Shown here one piece after another: positions 21,201-28,435 of a DNA stretch of 64,000 nt. Both the position numbers and the translations under genes were made by a program. Source of the stretch: Eumeta japonica (lineage: Eukaryota > Arthropoda > Insecta > Lepidoptera > Psychidae); assembly GCA_005406025.1 (NCBI GenBank), contig BGZK01000082.1, positions 558,001 through 622,000 on the forward strand. The letters are read 5' to 3'. Each line of letters begins with the position of its first letter. Within the stretch, counting starts at the first letter, position 1. Below the pieces are notes generated by a model. It was not told where the DNA came from and ran no database searches. It saw nothing but the letters and a program-made list of their open reading frames with translations.

Positions 21201-23815
21201 AATTAGAAAGACTGGCACATATTAGATAAAAAATAAGACACTAAAGAGCAATTATTAGCAAATAGTAATTGAGGTGTGATGAAGTGAGGAGTCCTCCAAT
21301 GCCTTCGATACACAATAAGAAAATCAAGACTAAATCCAGTTTCTGATAGATAAAAAAATTACCGCGGTTTTAATGTCCAAAGTAGATCGATTGTTGCTAG
21401 ATCCGGCAAACCATGTGTCGACATTAACTTTGTACTCATAATGATATACAACTTGTGCAAGATATTTAAATTTCTCAGAAGCTGTAAATAAATAAGTAAT
21501 ATTTGTTAGTTATTTAATGATAACGAACAATACATAAAATATGTTTTAGCATTAATGTTTGCGTAAAAGTAATCTTACGTACCTATACAAGACGGTTGAC
21601 CACAAATATATGGATCTTTAAGAGAATCTGCAAAGAGATATCGTAAAATCAGGGAAAATACTTATATGCATATTATTATATGTAGGTACTTACATTAATA
21701 TCATTCATTAATATATATTTATTTAGCCAAAGCCAAAATGATCAGTTTTTAATTCATATTGTTTTGATCAGTTTTGACATTCTTTCTTACTGTTTTGACT
21801 TATGACATTAGTTTTCTTAATGAGAGGGTTCATGGCCGTAGATAACATTAAAACAATTTATTAATATTAAAAATTAAAAAAGATATCTAATCAATTTTCT
21901 GCGCTTGTAAAAAACATAATACTTAGATAAATATTATATAATTAAATGGACTATGTTCACATATATGAAGTTTCAATATATTAAAAATTTGCAATAAAAA
22001 CTATTTTATTACATAACATCGTAGTATTTATAATAGTGAACCGTGTATATTTATTTCTATTACGATTATATTAACTTTTCCTTGCGGCCCAGTCCATATG
22101 TTTATTTAACAATTAATTCTTCATTTTCAAAATGGATCGATGTTTTCATCGATGCCAAGCCCAATCTTTTTTCCTTTTCAATTATAATACTTTTGTTCCA
22201 ATTGTGTTCTCAATCATATGCTGGTACTTCTCTTTTCCAATTGTAGTACCTATAACTCTGATTCAGATTTTGATTTCGATTCCAATGTGATCCCGTTTTA
22301 GATACCGATTCTAATTTTGTAAAATATTCCATTTTTATTTAGAAAGATATTTTAAAACATTCAAACTCATTCACCCGCTTATGCATAATTGAGTTACAAA
22401 CATCAAAACATCATCATAACCTATCACATTTATAACATTGTATTAATAGGTCACAGTACTGAGAGAATATACATAAATTTCTCAATATCAGTTTAATGGC
22501 TTAGGTCGTGAAAATTTAGCAAGCATATAGTATTTTGCATTTATAATAAATATTAATGTGGACAATATTTAGTAGGTAGATATTCAGTTAAATTATTGTG
22601 CAATTTGACTTTGTTTTTGCATTGAAATAATAATTATGCATATACTGAAAGAAAGTTGCACGGGAAATAATTACACAGTCGATGGTAAATAATTCACATC
22701 GCTATATCACATTTATAGTAATTTTATTTGTTGCATTATTTCGCCGTATGTAAACCAGCACTATTTGTAAATACATGACATGGCCACATAATCAACAAAA
22801 TAAATCGTGATGAATGAAGTTTAAAATTTTAATGACTTCTGTACTTCCGGAATAAGACTTCTTATGGAAACATTACGATTTTATCGTCATCATACACATA
22901 GATTAATAAATAAAACAAGGAAGGAAAAGTTTATTAATATCAGGGGAAACCTTGATAGGTTTCAAGGATCAGTGTTAATTATTTTGGTATAGATGTAGCA
23001 AATAATTTAACACTGATTTTTTGAAGTAAGGATGTCTATCGAAACTAAAGTCTTTTCCTCTAATTTTTCATTTAATTTATGCAATGAATTGGGGACAAAA
23101 TGTTGAGGTTTCAAATTACAATTCTTTAGCTACATTATAAAAATATATGAAATAGCTTTTTGAAAATTAAAGGGCATACTTTTTGTAATGTTACTTCTTT
23201 AATTAGGTATAATTCTAAAAAAGCCTATAAAATGTATGTTATTTGCGGAAATAAAACACGAAATAAATTTGATTAAAATGTAAATGAGAAAAACTAGTTA
23301 AATACAAGGAAATATTTGATTAGGTACTTATTTGCAATAAAAAATTAAAGAAGATTAGAAATAAGACTATAACAAATTAAAACAAGAGGATTTTAATTTA
23401 ATTATATCCATTTTGTTGTTATATTAGAAAGCAAAATATATCGCTTTGCTGTGTTAAATGAATTTAGTGATAATTTATGAAAAGTTTATCGCATCATGTC
23501 CATTTCGGTTAATATTAAGGAAGCAGTTATTTTACATAAAAAATCACTCTAGCTGTAAATATATAAAAAAATCACTCTGGCTATAAATATTGTGATGAAT
23601 TTAAAATTAAATGCATCACAATATTTGATTTCATACTATAATATATAGATTAATACCAATCTACAAAAAATAAAATTACACAATTTTAAGGATCTAAATG
23701 TAATTGTACAATATGTATCAGTTATATTATAAATTATATTAAAAAAAATTAACTCACTAGCTGATGTCCTTACGAAGTTTGAAACACATAAAAGCACTAA
23801 CACACACCAATGCAT
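1..23815 (-). CDS. apoLp: Apolipophorin II/I precursor, 5' part (23 exons, partial)
   Basis: Large secreted lipid transfer protein, the apoprotein of lipophorin, which carries diacylglycerol and other lipids in insect haemolymph; the family is made mainly in fat body. I joined 23 exons (listed separately) on the minus strand, all with GT/AG borders and consistent phase, giving about 1,225 residues from the ATG at 23815 to an exon still open at position 1. The usual precursor is about 3,300 residues, so roughly two thirds lie to the left of the window. Seen: signal peptide (1-19), the lipoprotein N-terminal domain (about 35-600), the family motif PTGCGLPL (829-836), and a candidate furin site RLFR (737-740) where the family precursor is cut into apoLp-II and apoLp-I. 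Several N-glycosylation sequons are present. Vitellogenin and MTP share the N-terminal fold, but length, exon content and the GEGFE/PTGCGLPL context favour apolipophorin. Family assignment is from memory of conserved motifs, not from a search. Confidence 0.9.
497..1250 (+). repeat. Dispersed repeat family 1, near full-length copy (intron 22)
   Basis: Starts near ACCGGTCAAGAGTATGTCG, contains runs of the type CATATTTTTTGAACTTACGG, and ends with the GGACGGACG...GGGTTCCGTTTTTGCC...TTGGCTTAGAACCC tail. Copies occur at 1250-2330, 30566-31280 and, inverted, 34926-35725. I recognise the pattern as a very common lepidopteran interspersed repeat; its class is not clear to me. Confidence 0.6.
1250..2330 (+). 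repeat. Dispersed repeat family 1, second copy, split by an insertion
   Basis: A 5'-truncated copy in the same orientation, abutting the first copy (ACTACATTGTTACACTTTTT onward). Its continuity breaks at about 1378 and resumes at about 1940 (CATATTTTTTAAACATATGG), then runs to the GGACGGACG...TTTTGGCTAGGAACC tail at about 2328. The interruption is described separately. Confidence 0.55.
1376..1912. mobile_element. TIR element nested in repeat family 1
   Basis: A CpG-richer block unlike its surroundings. The left end reads AAGCTATTGCCTAGC; the right end, reverse-complemented, reads AAAGCTATTGCATAGC, so there are short terminal inverted repeats. It interrupts repeat family 1, which resumes by 1940. 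A short stretch with CCCCGAGTGCCAC (1919-1931) lies between the right TIR and the resumed repeat and may belong to the element. No transposase was recognised. Confidence 0.45.
2991..3261 (-). CDS. apoLp: apoLp exon 22
   Basis: Encodes residues 1041-1131: KTLKAHGNYRNFPYDKSLEV and DMDGQKHFDANVSLTRHD, the repeated amphipathic beta-strand style of the apoLp-I lipid-binding region. The acceptor is TTTTGCAG and the donor is GTGAGT. One base carries over. Confidence 0.9.
3262..4128. other. apoLp intron 21, with CA microsatellite
   Basis: An intron of 867 bases. It holds the CA-rich microsatellite (3320-3417). The rest is AT-rich without recognisable features; short open frames on both strands around 3550-3800 overlap each other and lack any protein similarity I know. 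Confidence 0.7.
3320..3417. repeat. CA/CG-interrupted microsatellite
   Basis: A run of CA dinucleotides broken by GCACGCACGCACTCACGCA and ending in GCGCGCG. It is likely polymorphic in length. Confidence 0.9.
4129..4308 (-). CDS. apoLp: apoLp exon 21
   Basis: Encodes 60 codons (981-1040): FPNMENLVNAPYFLLSGPSK, then YSFRYTWDSNNATNIFNFS, with the family's GP..Y.I...K.D pattern and two sequons (NAT, NFS). The donor GTAAGT at 4128 is strong. GC content is clearly higher than in the flanking introns. Confidence 0.92.
4309..5514. other. apoLp intron 20, hosting MITE copy A
   Basis: An intron of 1,206 bases. Outside the MITE it is AT-rich (including a short AT dinucleotide run near 4460) and I see no other feature. 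Confidence 0.7.
4715..5213 (+). mobile_element. pogo/Tigger-like MITE, copy A (intron 20)
   Basis: A 499-bp element with terminal inverted repeats CAGTGGAATCTCAATAAC / GTTATTGAGATTCCACTG, flanked by TA on both sides, as expected for a TA target duplication. The interior repeats 'TTCGAGTTA/ACGACTTA'-type words. A second copy in the opposite orientation lies at 16825-17326. The TIR form resembles pogo/Tigger elements; there is no transposase. Confidence 0.75.
5515..5650 (-). CDS. apoLp: apoLp exon 20
   Basis: Encodes residues 935-980, including CSWYAFDTAIGIQICAAYQ, the conserved C......G...C cysteine pair of this region. The donor is GTAATA. It ends in phase 0 with CAG. Confidence 0.92.
6102..6287 (-). 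CDS. apoLp: apoLp exon 19: cavity region
   Basis: Encodes residues 873-935: VALNVAATMGVVAGTLSSTG and KLKIRGLKLIHLDLSLPYPK. The second is the family's amphipathic strand with the PYPKQEIF motif. Another frame across the exon is a shadow. The donor is GTGAGT. Confidence 0.92.
7563..7747 (-). CDS. apoLp: apoLp exon 18: PTGCGLPL motif
   Basis: Encodes residues 812-873, with TTYSVPTGCGLPLTMNLMGT. PTGCGLPL (829-836) is a signature shared by apolipophorins, apoB and vitellogenins. The donor is GTTTGT; two bases carry over. Confidence 0.94.
8292..8618 (-). CDS. apoLp: apoLp exon 17: candidate processing site
   Basis: The largest internal exon, 109 codons (residues 703-811). It begins LRARGEGFERYFEQLFG, a conserved region, then contains RLFR at 737-740. 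This is a minimal furin motif (RxxR) close to where family precursors are cleaved into apoLp-II (N-terminal) and apoLp-I; that role is inference. The donor is GTAGGT. Confidence 0.9.
8619..9919. other. apoLp intron 16
   Basis: An intron of 1,301 bases, AT-rich. Two short related strings, CACTAGATGGTGCT (9364) and CGCCACCTAGTGG (9511), are in opposite orientation, but no longer element could be traced around them. Confidence 0.5.
9920..10029 (-). CDS. apoLp: apoLp exon 16: beta-sheet region
   Basis: Encodes residues 666-702 (NYEANVVFSPDSYIPRSVSL then NLTVDMFGESINLLE). It contains the classic 'S.YIPR...LNLT' stretch and an NLT sequon. The donor GTTTGT is weaker than its neighbours. It ends in phase 0. 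Confidence 0.9.
10030..10977. other. apoLp intron 15, with a retroelement-tail-like stretch
   Basis: The segment 10063-10300 contains GCTGAAGAGTTTGT...GAATGCACCAATCTCAGGAA and then a second, diverged copy of GAATGCACTAATCTC (10204). It resembles the 3' ends of insect RTE-type non-LTR elements (recalled, not searched). The rest is featureless AT-rich DNA. Confidence 0.4.
10978..11154 (-). CDS. apoLp: apoLp exon 15: lipid-binding cavity sheet
   Basis: Encodes residues 607-666: VATFVWSHLNNIGQSSLP (the conserved V..FV.SHL.N), then DFRMFSRNYEQSIFFDQYNA. It starts the beta-sheet region lining the lipid cavity. The donor is GTATGT. Confidence 0.92.
11155..12360. other. apoLp intron 14
   Basis: An intron of 1,206 bases. 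11290-11480 is slightly more CpG-rich and has a tRNA B-box-like GGATTCAAATC (11453), but no cloverleaf can be drawn. The remainder is AT-rich and featureless. Confidence 0.5.
12361..12503 (-). CDS. apoLp: apoLp exon 14: end of helical domain
   Basis: Encodes residues 559-607, with VDVEVRIASYLQVMKCPKL, the conserved E.RI.AYL..M.CP motif that closes the helical domain. The donor is GTATGC; one base carries over. Confidence 0.93.
12504..12975. other. apoLp intron 13
   Basis: AT-rich intron of 472 bases; nothing recognised. Confidence 0.6.
12976..13130 (-). CDS. apoLp: apoLp exon 13: helical domain
   Basis: Encodes residues 508-559 with SLKALGNIGGF, the highly conserved KALGN.G motif of this domain, followed by PIRLTAIDAFRKTPC. 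The donor is GTAAGT; two bases carry over. Confidence 0.93.
13211..13326 (-). CDS. apoLp: apoLp exon 12: helical domain
   Basis: Encodes residues 469-507: ECCDENIPNSIVEIFQNTVN and KDLSKLSRADRTD. It is separated from exon 13 by an intron of only 80 bases with good donor and acceptor. It ends in phase 0. Confidence 0.9.
13327..15529. other. apoLp intron 11
   Basis: A 2.2-kb AT-rich intron. 14715-14900 is a less AT-rich patch with two GCGTAACG(G)AAAAATG words (14815, 14833) of the kind found in dispersed insect repeats. Otherwise nothing recognised. Confidence 0.5.
15530..15651 (-). CDS. apoLp: apoLp exon 11: helical domain
   Basis: Encodes residues 428-469 with LQMLQSMMQLLALNPNDKVI and VSSMVHSYCKHS. 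The donor GTAAGT is strong. One base (T) carries into exon 12. Confidence 0.9.
15652..16230. other. apoLp intron 10
   Basis: AT-rich intron of 579 bases; nothing recognised. Confidence 0.6.
16231..16365 (-). CDS. apoLp: apoLp exon 10: helical domain
   Basis: Encodes residues 383-428: KHILDALPYIASEGSVELIK then EWLMSMAMIP, the paired-helix solenoid pattern of vitellogenin_N domains. The donor is GTAATA; two bases carry over. Confidence 0.9.
16690..17670 (+). repeat. Degenerate AT-rich tandem array interrupted by a MITE (intron 9)
   Basis: A diverged unit of about 100-150 bp with the core CTGTTGATCCAATTGCTA...TTTTAATTGTGAAT recurs with starts near 16749, 17370 and 17500. A partial fourth lies at 17640 (TTGTTGATCTGATCACAACC). 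The pogo-like MITE copy B sits between the first and second units. Confidence 0.65.
16825..17326 (-). mobile_element. pogo/Tigger-like MITE, copy B (intron 9)
   Basis: A 502-bp inverted-orientation relative of the 4715-5213 element: CAGCAGAATCTCAATAACTC at the left, GTTATTGAGATTCCACTG at the right, TA on each side. It has the same interior words (for example the GTACACGTGCAATGAATGAA region, inverted). No coding capacity. Confidence 0.75.
17670..17815 (+). repeat. Non-LTR retroelement 3'-tail-like sequence
   Basis: Contains TTTATTGAAATCGGTTCAGCCATTTTGG followed by ...ACATACCC...ACACACATACCC. This 'ATTGAAATCGGTCCAGCCGTTT' pattern is one I recall from the 3' ends of many insect LINE/SINE copies. 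It directly follows the tandem array. Confidence 0.45.
18050..18220 (-). CDS. apoLp: apoLp exon 9: helical domain
   Basis: Encodes residues 326-383, with IVGLWGSLVRASRGLYYPAL and a helical segment SQLLARAPSICP. The frame is fixed by the carried phase. Another open frame of the same exon (KTWTAVPLLD...) is a shadow with a stop upstream. The donor is GTAATT. Confidence 0.85.
18221..19515. other. apoLp intron 8
   Basis: A 1.3-kb intron largely occupied by the 745-bp MITE. The flanks (18221-18335, 19081-19515) are AT-rich with nothing recognised. Confidence 0.65.
18336..19080. mobile_element. 745-bp MITE with CTTACTGCCGC termini (intron 8)
   Basis: The left end is CTTACTGCCGCCCTCAGAGA. The right end, reverse-complemented, is CTTACTGCCGCACTCAGAGA. 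The similarity continues with gaps for about 40 bases (both reach a TTAAATTT word). The interior has no open frame. No convincing target duplication is visible, so the superfamily is not assigned. Confidence 0.65.
19516..19627 (-). CDS. apoLp: apoLp exon 8: entry into helical region
   Basis: Encodes residues 289-326, ending in LKSARDVLKLLC, where the helical solenoid of the lipoprotein N-terminal domain begins. The donor is GTAAGT; two bases carry over. Confidence 0.88.
19972..20185 (-). CDS. apoLp: apoLp exon 7: lipoprotein N-terminal domain
   Basis: Encodes residues 218-289, including VNCKERHLFEPFS, the conserved C.E.H.F.PFS motif at the end of the N-terminal barrel. The donor is GTGAGT; one base carries over. 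Confidence 0.92.
20310..20462 (-). CDS. apoLp: apoLp exon 6: lipoprotein N-terminal domain
   Basis: Encodes residues 167-217, beginning RDIHGTCNVDYTV, the family's D..GTC...Y signature, with an NTS sequon. The donor GTAAGT at 20309 is a textbook site. The length is exactly 51 codons. Confidence 0.92.
20562..20703 (-). CDS. apoLp: apoLp exon 5: lipoprotein N-terminal domain
   Basis: Encodes residues 119-166, with FHDGLISEICPEVEEEEWVL and the amphipathic NFKRAILSLFQ segment that is strongly conserved among large lipid transfer proteins. The donor is GTATGT; it ends in phase 0 at GVE. Confidence 0.9.
20874..21007 (-). CDS. apoLp: apoLp exon 4: lipoprotein N-terminal domain
   Basis: Encodes residues 75-119 (VTIQFITPCEGLIQLNNIQI and following). 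This is the continuing beta barrel with the conserved CEG..L pattern of apoLp/vitellogenin N-termini. The donor is GTATTT; two bases carry into exon 5. Confidence 0.9.
21363..21481 (-). CDS. apoLp: apoLp exon 3: start of lipoprotein N-terminal domain
   Basis: Encodes residues 35-74, including KFKYLAQVVYHYEYKVNVDT, the first beta strands of the N-terminal barrel of large lipid transfer proteins. It contains an NRS glycosylation sequon. The acceptor is CAG at the right border and the donor is GTAATT; it ends in phase 0. Confidence 0.9.
21583..21627 (-). CDS. apoLp: apoLp exon 2: mature N-terminus
   Basis: A 45-base exon encoding NSLKDPYICGQPSCI, the cysteine-containing start of the mature protein typical of lipophorin precursors. 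The acceptor AG is at 21629-21628 and the donor GTACGT begins at 21582. It enters with 1 base carried over and leaves with 1 base. Confidence 0.85.
   Translation of the reverse strand: MLLKIHIFVVNRLV
21628..23757. other. apoLp intron 1
   Basis: A 2.1-kb first intron. 22130-22320 carries a degenerate TTGATTTCGATTCCAATG-style period-6 stretch. 23539-23630 carries a short direct duplication and a hairpin (separate entry). Nothing coding was recognised. Confidence 0.6.
23539..23626. repeat. Short direct duplication plus hairpin near the 5' end of intron 1
   Basis: AAAAAATCACTCTAGCTGTAAATAT (from 23540) is repeated with two changes from 23567. It is followed by the inverted arms AAATATTGTGATG (23585-23597) and CATCACAATATTT (23614-23626). 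The pairing extends a few more bases past one mismatch. Confidence 0.7.
23758..23815 (-). CDS. apoLp: apoLp exon 1: start codon and signal peptide
   Basis: ATG at 23815 opens MHWCVLVLLCVSNFVRTSA, a hydrophobic secretion signal. The exon ends one base into codon 20 at a GTGAGT donor (23757-23752). An in-frame ATG ten codons upstream (23845) would add a less typical leader, so the downstream ATG is preferred. Confidence 0.85.
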
Positions 23816-24010
23816 TTTGTAATTAAATTGTATTGATTTTAACACATTTTTGACCGAAGCCGTGTTAGATACTATCCACTCATAAATTCCTGCACAGAAT
23901 GACGATAAAACCTTTGAGATCGTACAGAGGTCAGTTTAGGGTCAGCGTCAATAACTTTATCAGTACATTATCTTGTTCGAAATGGCCTCCTTATCTACAA
24001 TTAGAGGAAT
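23816..24010 (-). promoter_or_regulatory. Probable apoLp promoter/5' leader with three GATA motifs
   Basis: The sequence just upstream of the start codon. GATA motifs are seen at 23904-23908 (plus strand), at 23955-23963 (CTGATAAAG on the minus strand) and at 23968-23973 (AGATAA on the minus strand). GATA factors are known activators of insect fat-body genes, which fits apolipophorin. No clear TATA box is seen. A TTCTGTGCAG acceptor-like string about 75 bases before the ATG leaves open a 5' non-coding exon further upstream. Confidence 0.4.
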
Positions 24011-25033
24011 CCATTATGAATATTGTAATGTGATGCGCAAACATCGTTAGTCCGCGATGGATTGTATGCCGTATTCGTTTATAAGGGTTGTACAAAAGTA
24101 TATAAAATTACCAGATAATGCTGATGTTTGGGTACTTTGAAGATAAGTAGATATATATAACATCGCATAAGTAAGATAATCTGCAAATAATATTCTCGAG
24201 TTAGATTATTCTATTGTGGTTTAAAAGTAAAATGAATGTTGATTACACATCTATTCACAATAAAAACTATTTTTCCTTTTCCGAGAATCAATTAAAAACT
24301 ACTGAACGTATCAGTAATAGGATTTTGAATAGGCTGTGTATAATGTTATATATATATATATGTTTGTTTGGATGTTCGTCTCACTTTTTTCTTTATAAAA
24401 TGCATAAATACTGGTAAAAATGGAAATTTGTTCTTATTAACGTTAATACCCAAAGTAGGACTAAGGTCGGTTTCTAGATCGGTATTGGAATTGGAAATGA
24501 AACCTGAATTAAAAGATGAAGGAATTCATTCTTCAATTCTTTAATCTATTCTCAGTTCCAAGCCCGGGTGGTCGATATCATAGATATAAAATAAAAATGT
24601 GATTTATAACAATTCGCCTATTTGTTTCTGACTATTTTTCTAAGAGCGTAGTGAAATTGTGGCAGATAAATAAATTACAATTTTGCTTTTGTAATTTTAT
24701 TTCTGCTCGTATCCTGCTAATCAGTGTGTGAAAATTTAATGCAGTAAAGGATTTCTATTGAATTCTTTTCAAGATTCCAGAGATGTATTCGTTTATTCAT
24801 ATTAATCAAGGATAATGAGTCATATCATATTAATTAAGTCTGTGCGTTAACTTGGTTAATATGTATACAATAATATTTAGAAATTAGTTGATATTAACTA
24901 ATTTCAAAATCAACATTCTAACAATGACTAATAATACATATATTTATTGTACATTTTGCATGCAGTAAAAATTAATAAAAGTATGATTATGTTCTATCTC
25001 TTTAAGCCAGTGAAGTGCCTATAGATTTTATAT
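24011..25033. other. Intergenic, upstream of apoLp
   Basis: AT-rich sequence with a TA dinucleotide run near 24345 and a short AAGGTCGGTTTCTAGATCGG period-6 patch at 24465. No gene seen. Confidence 0.6.
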
Positions 25034-25470
25034 CATACTAGCGTTCGCCTACGGCTTTACCCGCGTAGACATAAAATGAGTTCCTTCATCGTGTATATCG
25101 CCTCACCGTGAAATCAAAATCGTGATCGCTATCCGGATCTCGTTTCCGATTCCCGTCCCGCTCTCGACATCCATTTCTTTCATACCCGATTGCGTTCCAT
25201 CGTCCCGCTTTTGAGTCCAACTCCGGTTTTAATCTAAGGATATTCCGATTCCATTCTCGATTTGGCACGGTTAAATTTTGATCTCAATAATGCTTCTCAT
25301 TCCCATTTTGGTCACGCTCTTAATTCTAATTTTGATCCCACATTCGATTTTGATCTCGGTCTCACTGTCGATTTCGATTTCAGTCTCCGTTTTAAATTTT
25401 ATTTCTCGACCTGTGTGCAGTTTCGATTCTGCTTTCGGTTCTGGCGTGGACGAAGACGTAGCAAATGATA
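25034..25470. repeat. Period-6 pyrimidine-rich degenerate array with CTAGCG border
   Basis: Begins with ACTAGCGTTCGCCTACGG (25038). It continues as hundreds of bases of words such as GATTTCGATTTC, TCCCGATTCCG and GATCTCGGTCTC, spaced by about six. The open frames here on both strands are low-complexity shadows (for example DFDFDLGLTVDFDF). Related arrays lie at 27110-27205, 47700-47890 and 51395-51600. Confidence 0.6.
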
Positions 25471-27100
25471 ATAATATCAAAATAAAATTTGAGTTATATT
25501 ATTCAGAGATAGTGTAGCTAGCTTACTGTAAGTGAAAGTTTTTTAGAATATTGAATAGCAGAAATATAAAGATGATGTAGTCGTTTTTTTCGAAAGCTTC
25601 TCGTTTTATAATAACCGAATAAATAGATTAAATACGAAAAAAAAAACGGACAAAATACAAATAGCGGTTTCGATCTTATATAAAACATTTCAATCCTTTT
25701 ATGACTCCCTTTAGGGTTACTTAAAAGAAAAAAACGACGATTGTCATTGTTTTTTAATAGTAATGATTAGCTAAAATACAAATTTTGACTTTAATAGCTT
25801 TAGCAGTTTCGATATTTCATATAGCACTTTATCCCTTATTTTACCTCTTTCAGGGTAAGTTTTTAAAAATCTGTGTACTTAATTATTCTTATATTTATTT
25901 AAGCAATTAAAACAAAAAGAAAATGACAACCGCAGTTTTAATGGTTTCGATTTTCCGTGTAAGAGGATTTCATATATCATCTTAAGGGTTGCATTTACAA
26001 AAAATCCTTTCTTAGATATCGCTTACGTTACAAAAGGAACCTCTGGGCAAAATTCCAAGTCTCTAAACCCAGCAATACATGCTGTGCGTATATATATATC
26101 AATCAGTCAATACACTATTTTATGTATAATACTCGTAATATAGATGATCCGTTATTGTTATATTTAGATTGAGTTTTTGGAAGCACATTGATTAAAATTC
26201 ATTCGTTGAAAAGTCGAAACAATCTGTTATTGAGTGTATATATTTTCTTGTTAATTATCGCTTGTAATGATTACTTTGTATTCAGATATAGCATTAGTTT
26301 TGGTCTGCAGCTAATATGATTTCGTCTTTCTCCTGTGGCAGTCGGTCGGAGAGCAATTTCCCTCCACTCCTCGTATTGTAGTAGAGCACAACGCACGAAT
26401 CTTTTTCGCTCTGTGGTCTTGCAAATGATGTAATGCGCAGATTTTATGCTCCCCGACCCTATTTTCTTCTCCCCTGCGTCTTGTTGTACGCCATTGCGAC
26501 GCTTTCGTGACTACCTTCACAGGGGCAAAGTTTCGGGGGTTGTACTATAACTCGAGATTGCAGCAAATCCAGACAAGCGGCAAACAGTTTCCAGTTGCTA
26601 ACGCTTTAACGTTTCCGATACAAGCTTAAAAAATTTAAATTTTCGCTTTTTTAACTCACATCACAATTCCTAAGCTAATATCAATCCCATACATATATAT
26701 CATCTTTGATCTACAGAACCTCAATTTAATTTTAGTAGACGAATATCAGACACCTTGTTGCGTTGAAGTTTGTTGAAATAGAAACGATTATGCGCTTATT
26801 TTGGCCTGTTGATATATTTGTGAGTAGGTATTTAAATACATTTGTTTATTTGTGATGTTATATGTGTTAGTGAACACGGTAATACGTGACGTCTTTATGA
26901 AAAACCAGTTACAACAGAAGAAAGTAAGATTTATTTTATCTTAGCATTTATTCATCTTATTACCTTTAAGCTAATAGACTAAATGGTCGGTCAAAATTTT
27001 TGTGTTGGACTTTGCTCGTACGATGCGGAATCATTTAGGTATACACAGATAATTTTGGATTGCTTATAATATTATATTGAATTGGATGTTCATTCCATTA
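25471..27100. other. Intergenic, nothing recognised
   Basis: AT-rich DNA. 26300-26560 is less AT-rich with short open frames on the minus strand, but no protein family or splice structure is recognisable. Confidence 0.5.
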
Positions 27101-27109
27101 AAAACATTA

Positions 27110-27350
27110 ATGCCCAAGGAAGGACCAACATCAGTATCGAGTGCGATATTGGAATCGAGAGCTGAACAGGGACCGGAAAATAGGACCGTAATCGTGATTA
27201 AAATTGACAGCAAGTCGGCCGATATGGAAAAGTTAGTAATTCATTGTGATTTATGTCCACGGGAGCGAAGTCGGAGGCACATTTGAAAGAATAAAAATTG
27301 TTAAATTTAAATTTACGCCCAGCCAAACGGACGGGTGACCGCTAGTCTAA
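27110..27350. repeat. Period-6 array and GACGGGTGACCGCTAGT border
   Basis: 27118-27205 repeats GGACCAACATCAG / GGAATCGAGAGC / GGGACCGGAAA words. The right border at 27329-27345 (GACGGGTGACCGCTAGT) is related, in inverted orientation, to the CTAGCG border at 25039. Confidence 0.45.
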
Positions 27351-27439
27351 CGTATAAATATGTAATATTGAAATGTTTTGAAAATTGCTTTTATGCGATT
27401 TCAAAATAACAGTGTCTTTCTTTAAGTCTATTGTATTAT

Positions 27440-27900
27440 TAATACTTATCGAGCATCCAAACACACACTTTTAAAATTTTTTGTATGCCCGTTTGTTTGT
27501 CCGGGATAATCTTTAGAATAATCGAACTGATCTCGACAGAACTTTCACTGGAAGGAAGAGAAGGTTATTGGAATAGATATAGAGTACTTTTCATTCCGTA
27601 AATTTTTAGTGTTGCTGTATGAAAATTTGAAAACCCTTGAAAATGACGTAATGTGATTGACATTGAATAAGGGTGGAAATGAGTTTGAGATTAAAAAGAG
27701 AACTGAAATTGGACTATACATCGAAACGAGAGCAGGACTGGAGATAGGAATTATGGTGAACACATTGTCAGTCAATGAAATATGTAAAAAATTCAAATTT
27801 TGCGTAGTGGTACATTATATTCTGGAAAAGATCATAGGATACTTTTTTATACACTAAGAAAAAAAAACACAACAATTTTCGTGCAAATATCAGTGAACAT
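27440..27900. other. Probable retroelement tail and AT-rich flank
   Basis: 27475-27560 (GTATGCCCGTTTGTTTGTCC...CAGAACTTTCACTGGAAGG) resembles 3' ends of lepidopteran non-LTR elements from memory. It is followed by another weak period-6 stretch (27660-27750). No gene. Confidence 0.35.
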
Positions 27901-28259
27901 GTAATCGGAAGTAGCTTCTTTCACACATAAAAGGTTACAATATAATAATATAACTTACCTATGTTTTGATTTGACATACGCACGTTTGTTCCTGTCCTCG
28001 CCTTAATCGAAAGACGAACCATGACGATAACTGGTACTAGGACCGGGGTCGCGATCGAGTATGGTAATGAATCAGAACAAACAGCGCGACCGGACCGAAA
28101 TAGGGACTCACGGCAAAATCTATAATCGGTTTGAAAGACGAAGAAACGCATTCTACGTCCACGCTTCCATGTAACCTCCATACAAAAATTCAGACCATTG
28201 TATATTATTCCCATTGAATTTTGATTGTCATTACATATTGCCATAAAAACTCCCAAAAC

Positions 28260-28435
28260 TCCCGATCGTCAGCCCTGATGGATACGACGTGGTCCCACAC
28301 GAGAGCCGAGCGGAAACGGTGCGGGGTATCGGGTTGTGTTCCGAGTTTGTTACCCGCTGTAGTGGCGGCCGCCGCCGGTGCCGTGATTAAGCGACGTGTA
28401 CGCACCCTATTCTGATGTGCGAGGTGGGTCATTAC
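28260..28435. promoter_or_regulatory. CpG-rich patch, possible 5' exon or promoter
   Basis: About 175 bases with dense CpG in AT-rich surroundings, including GTGGCGGCCGCCGCCGGTG (28361-28379). Both strands are open for 64-75 codons, which in GC-rich DNA is expected by chance. No splice site or protein family decides the strand. It could equally be a transposon piece. Confidence 0.25.

Larger units (their letters stand above)
19628..21362. other. apoLp introns 3-7
   Basis: The introns at 19628-19971, 20186-20309, 20463-20561, 20704-20873 and 21008-21362 are short, AT-rich and featureless. The 99-base intron between exons 5 and 6 is among the shortest in the gene. Confidence 0.6.

Noticed and set aside
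1..23815. Vitellogenin or microsomal triglyceride transfer protein instead of apolipophorin
   Set aside because: MTP ends near 890 residues, whereas this protein continues past 1,225. No polyserine or vitellogenin-specific stretches are seen, and the GEGFE, RxxR and PTGCGLPL context matches apolipophorin better.
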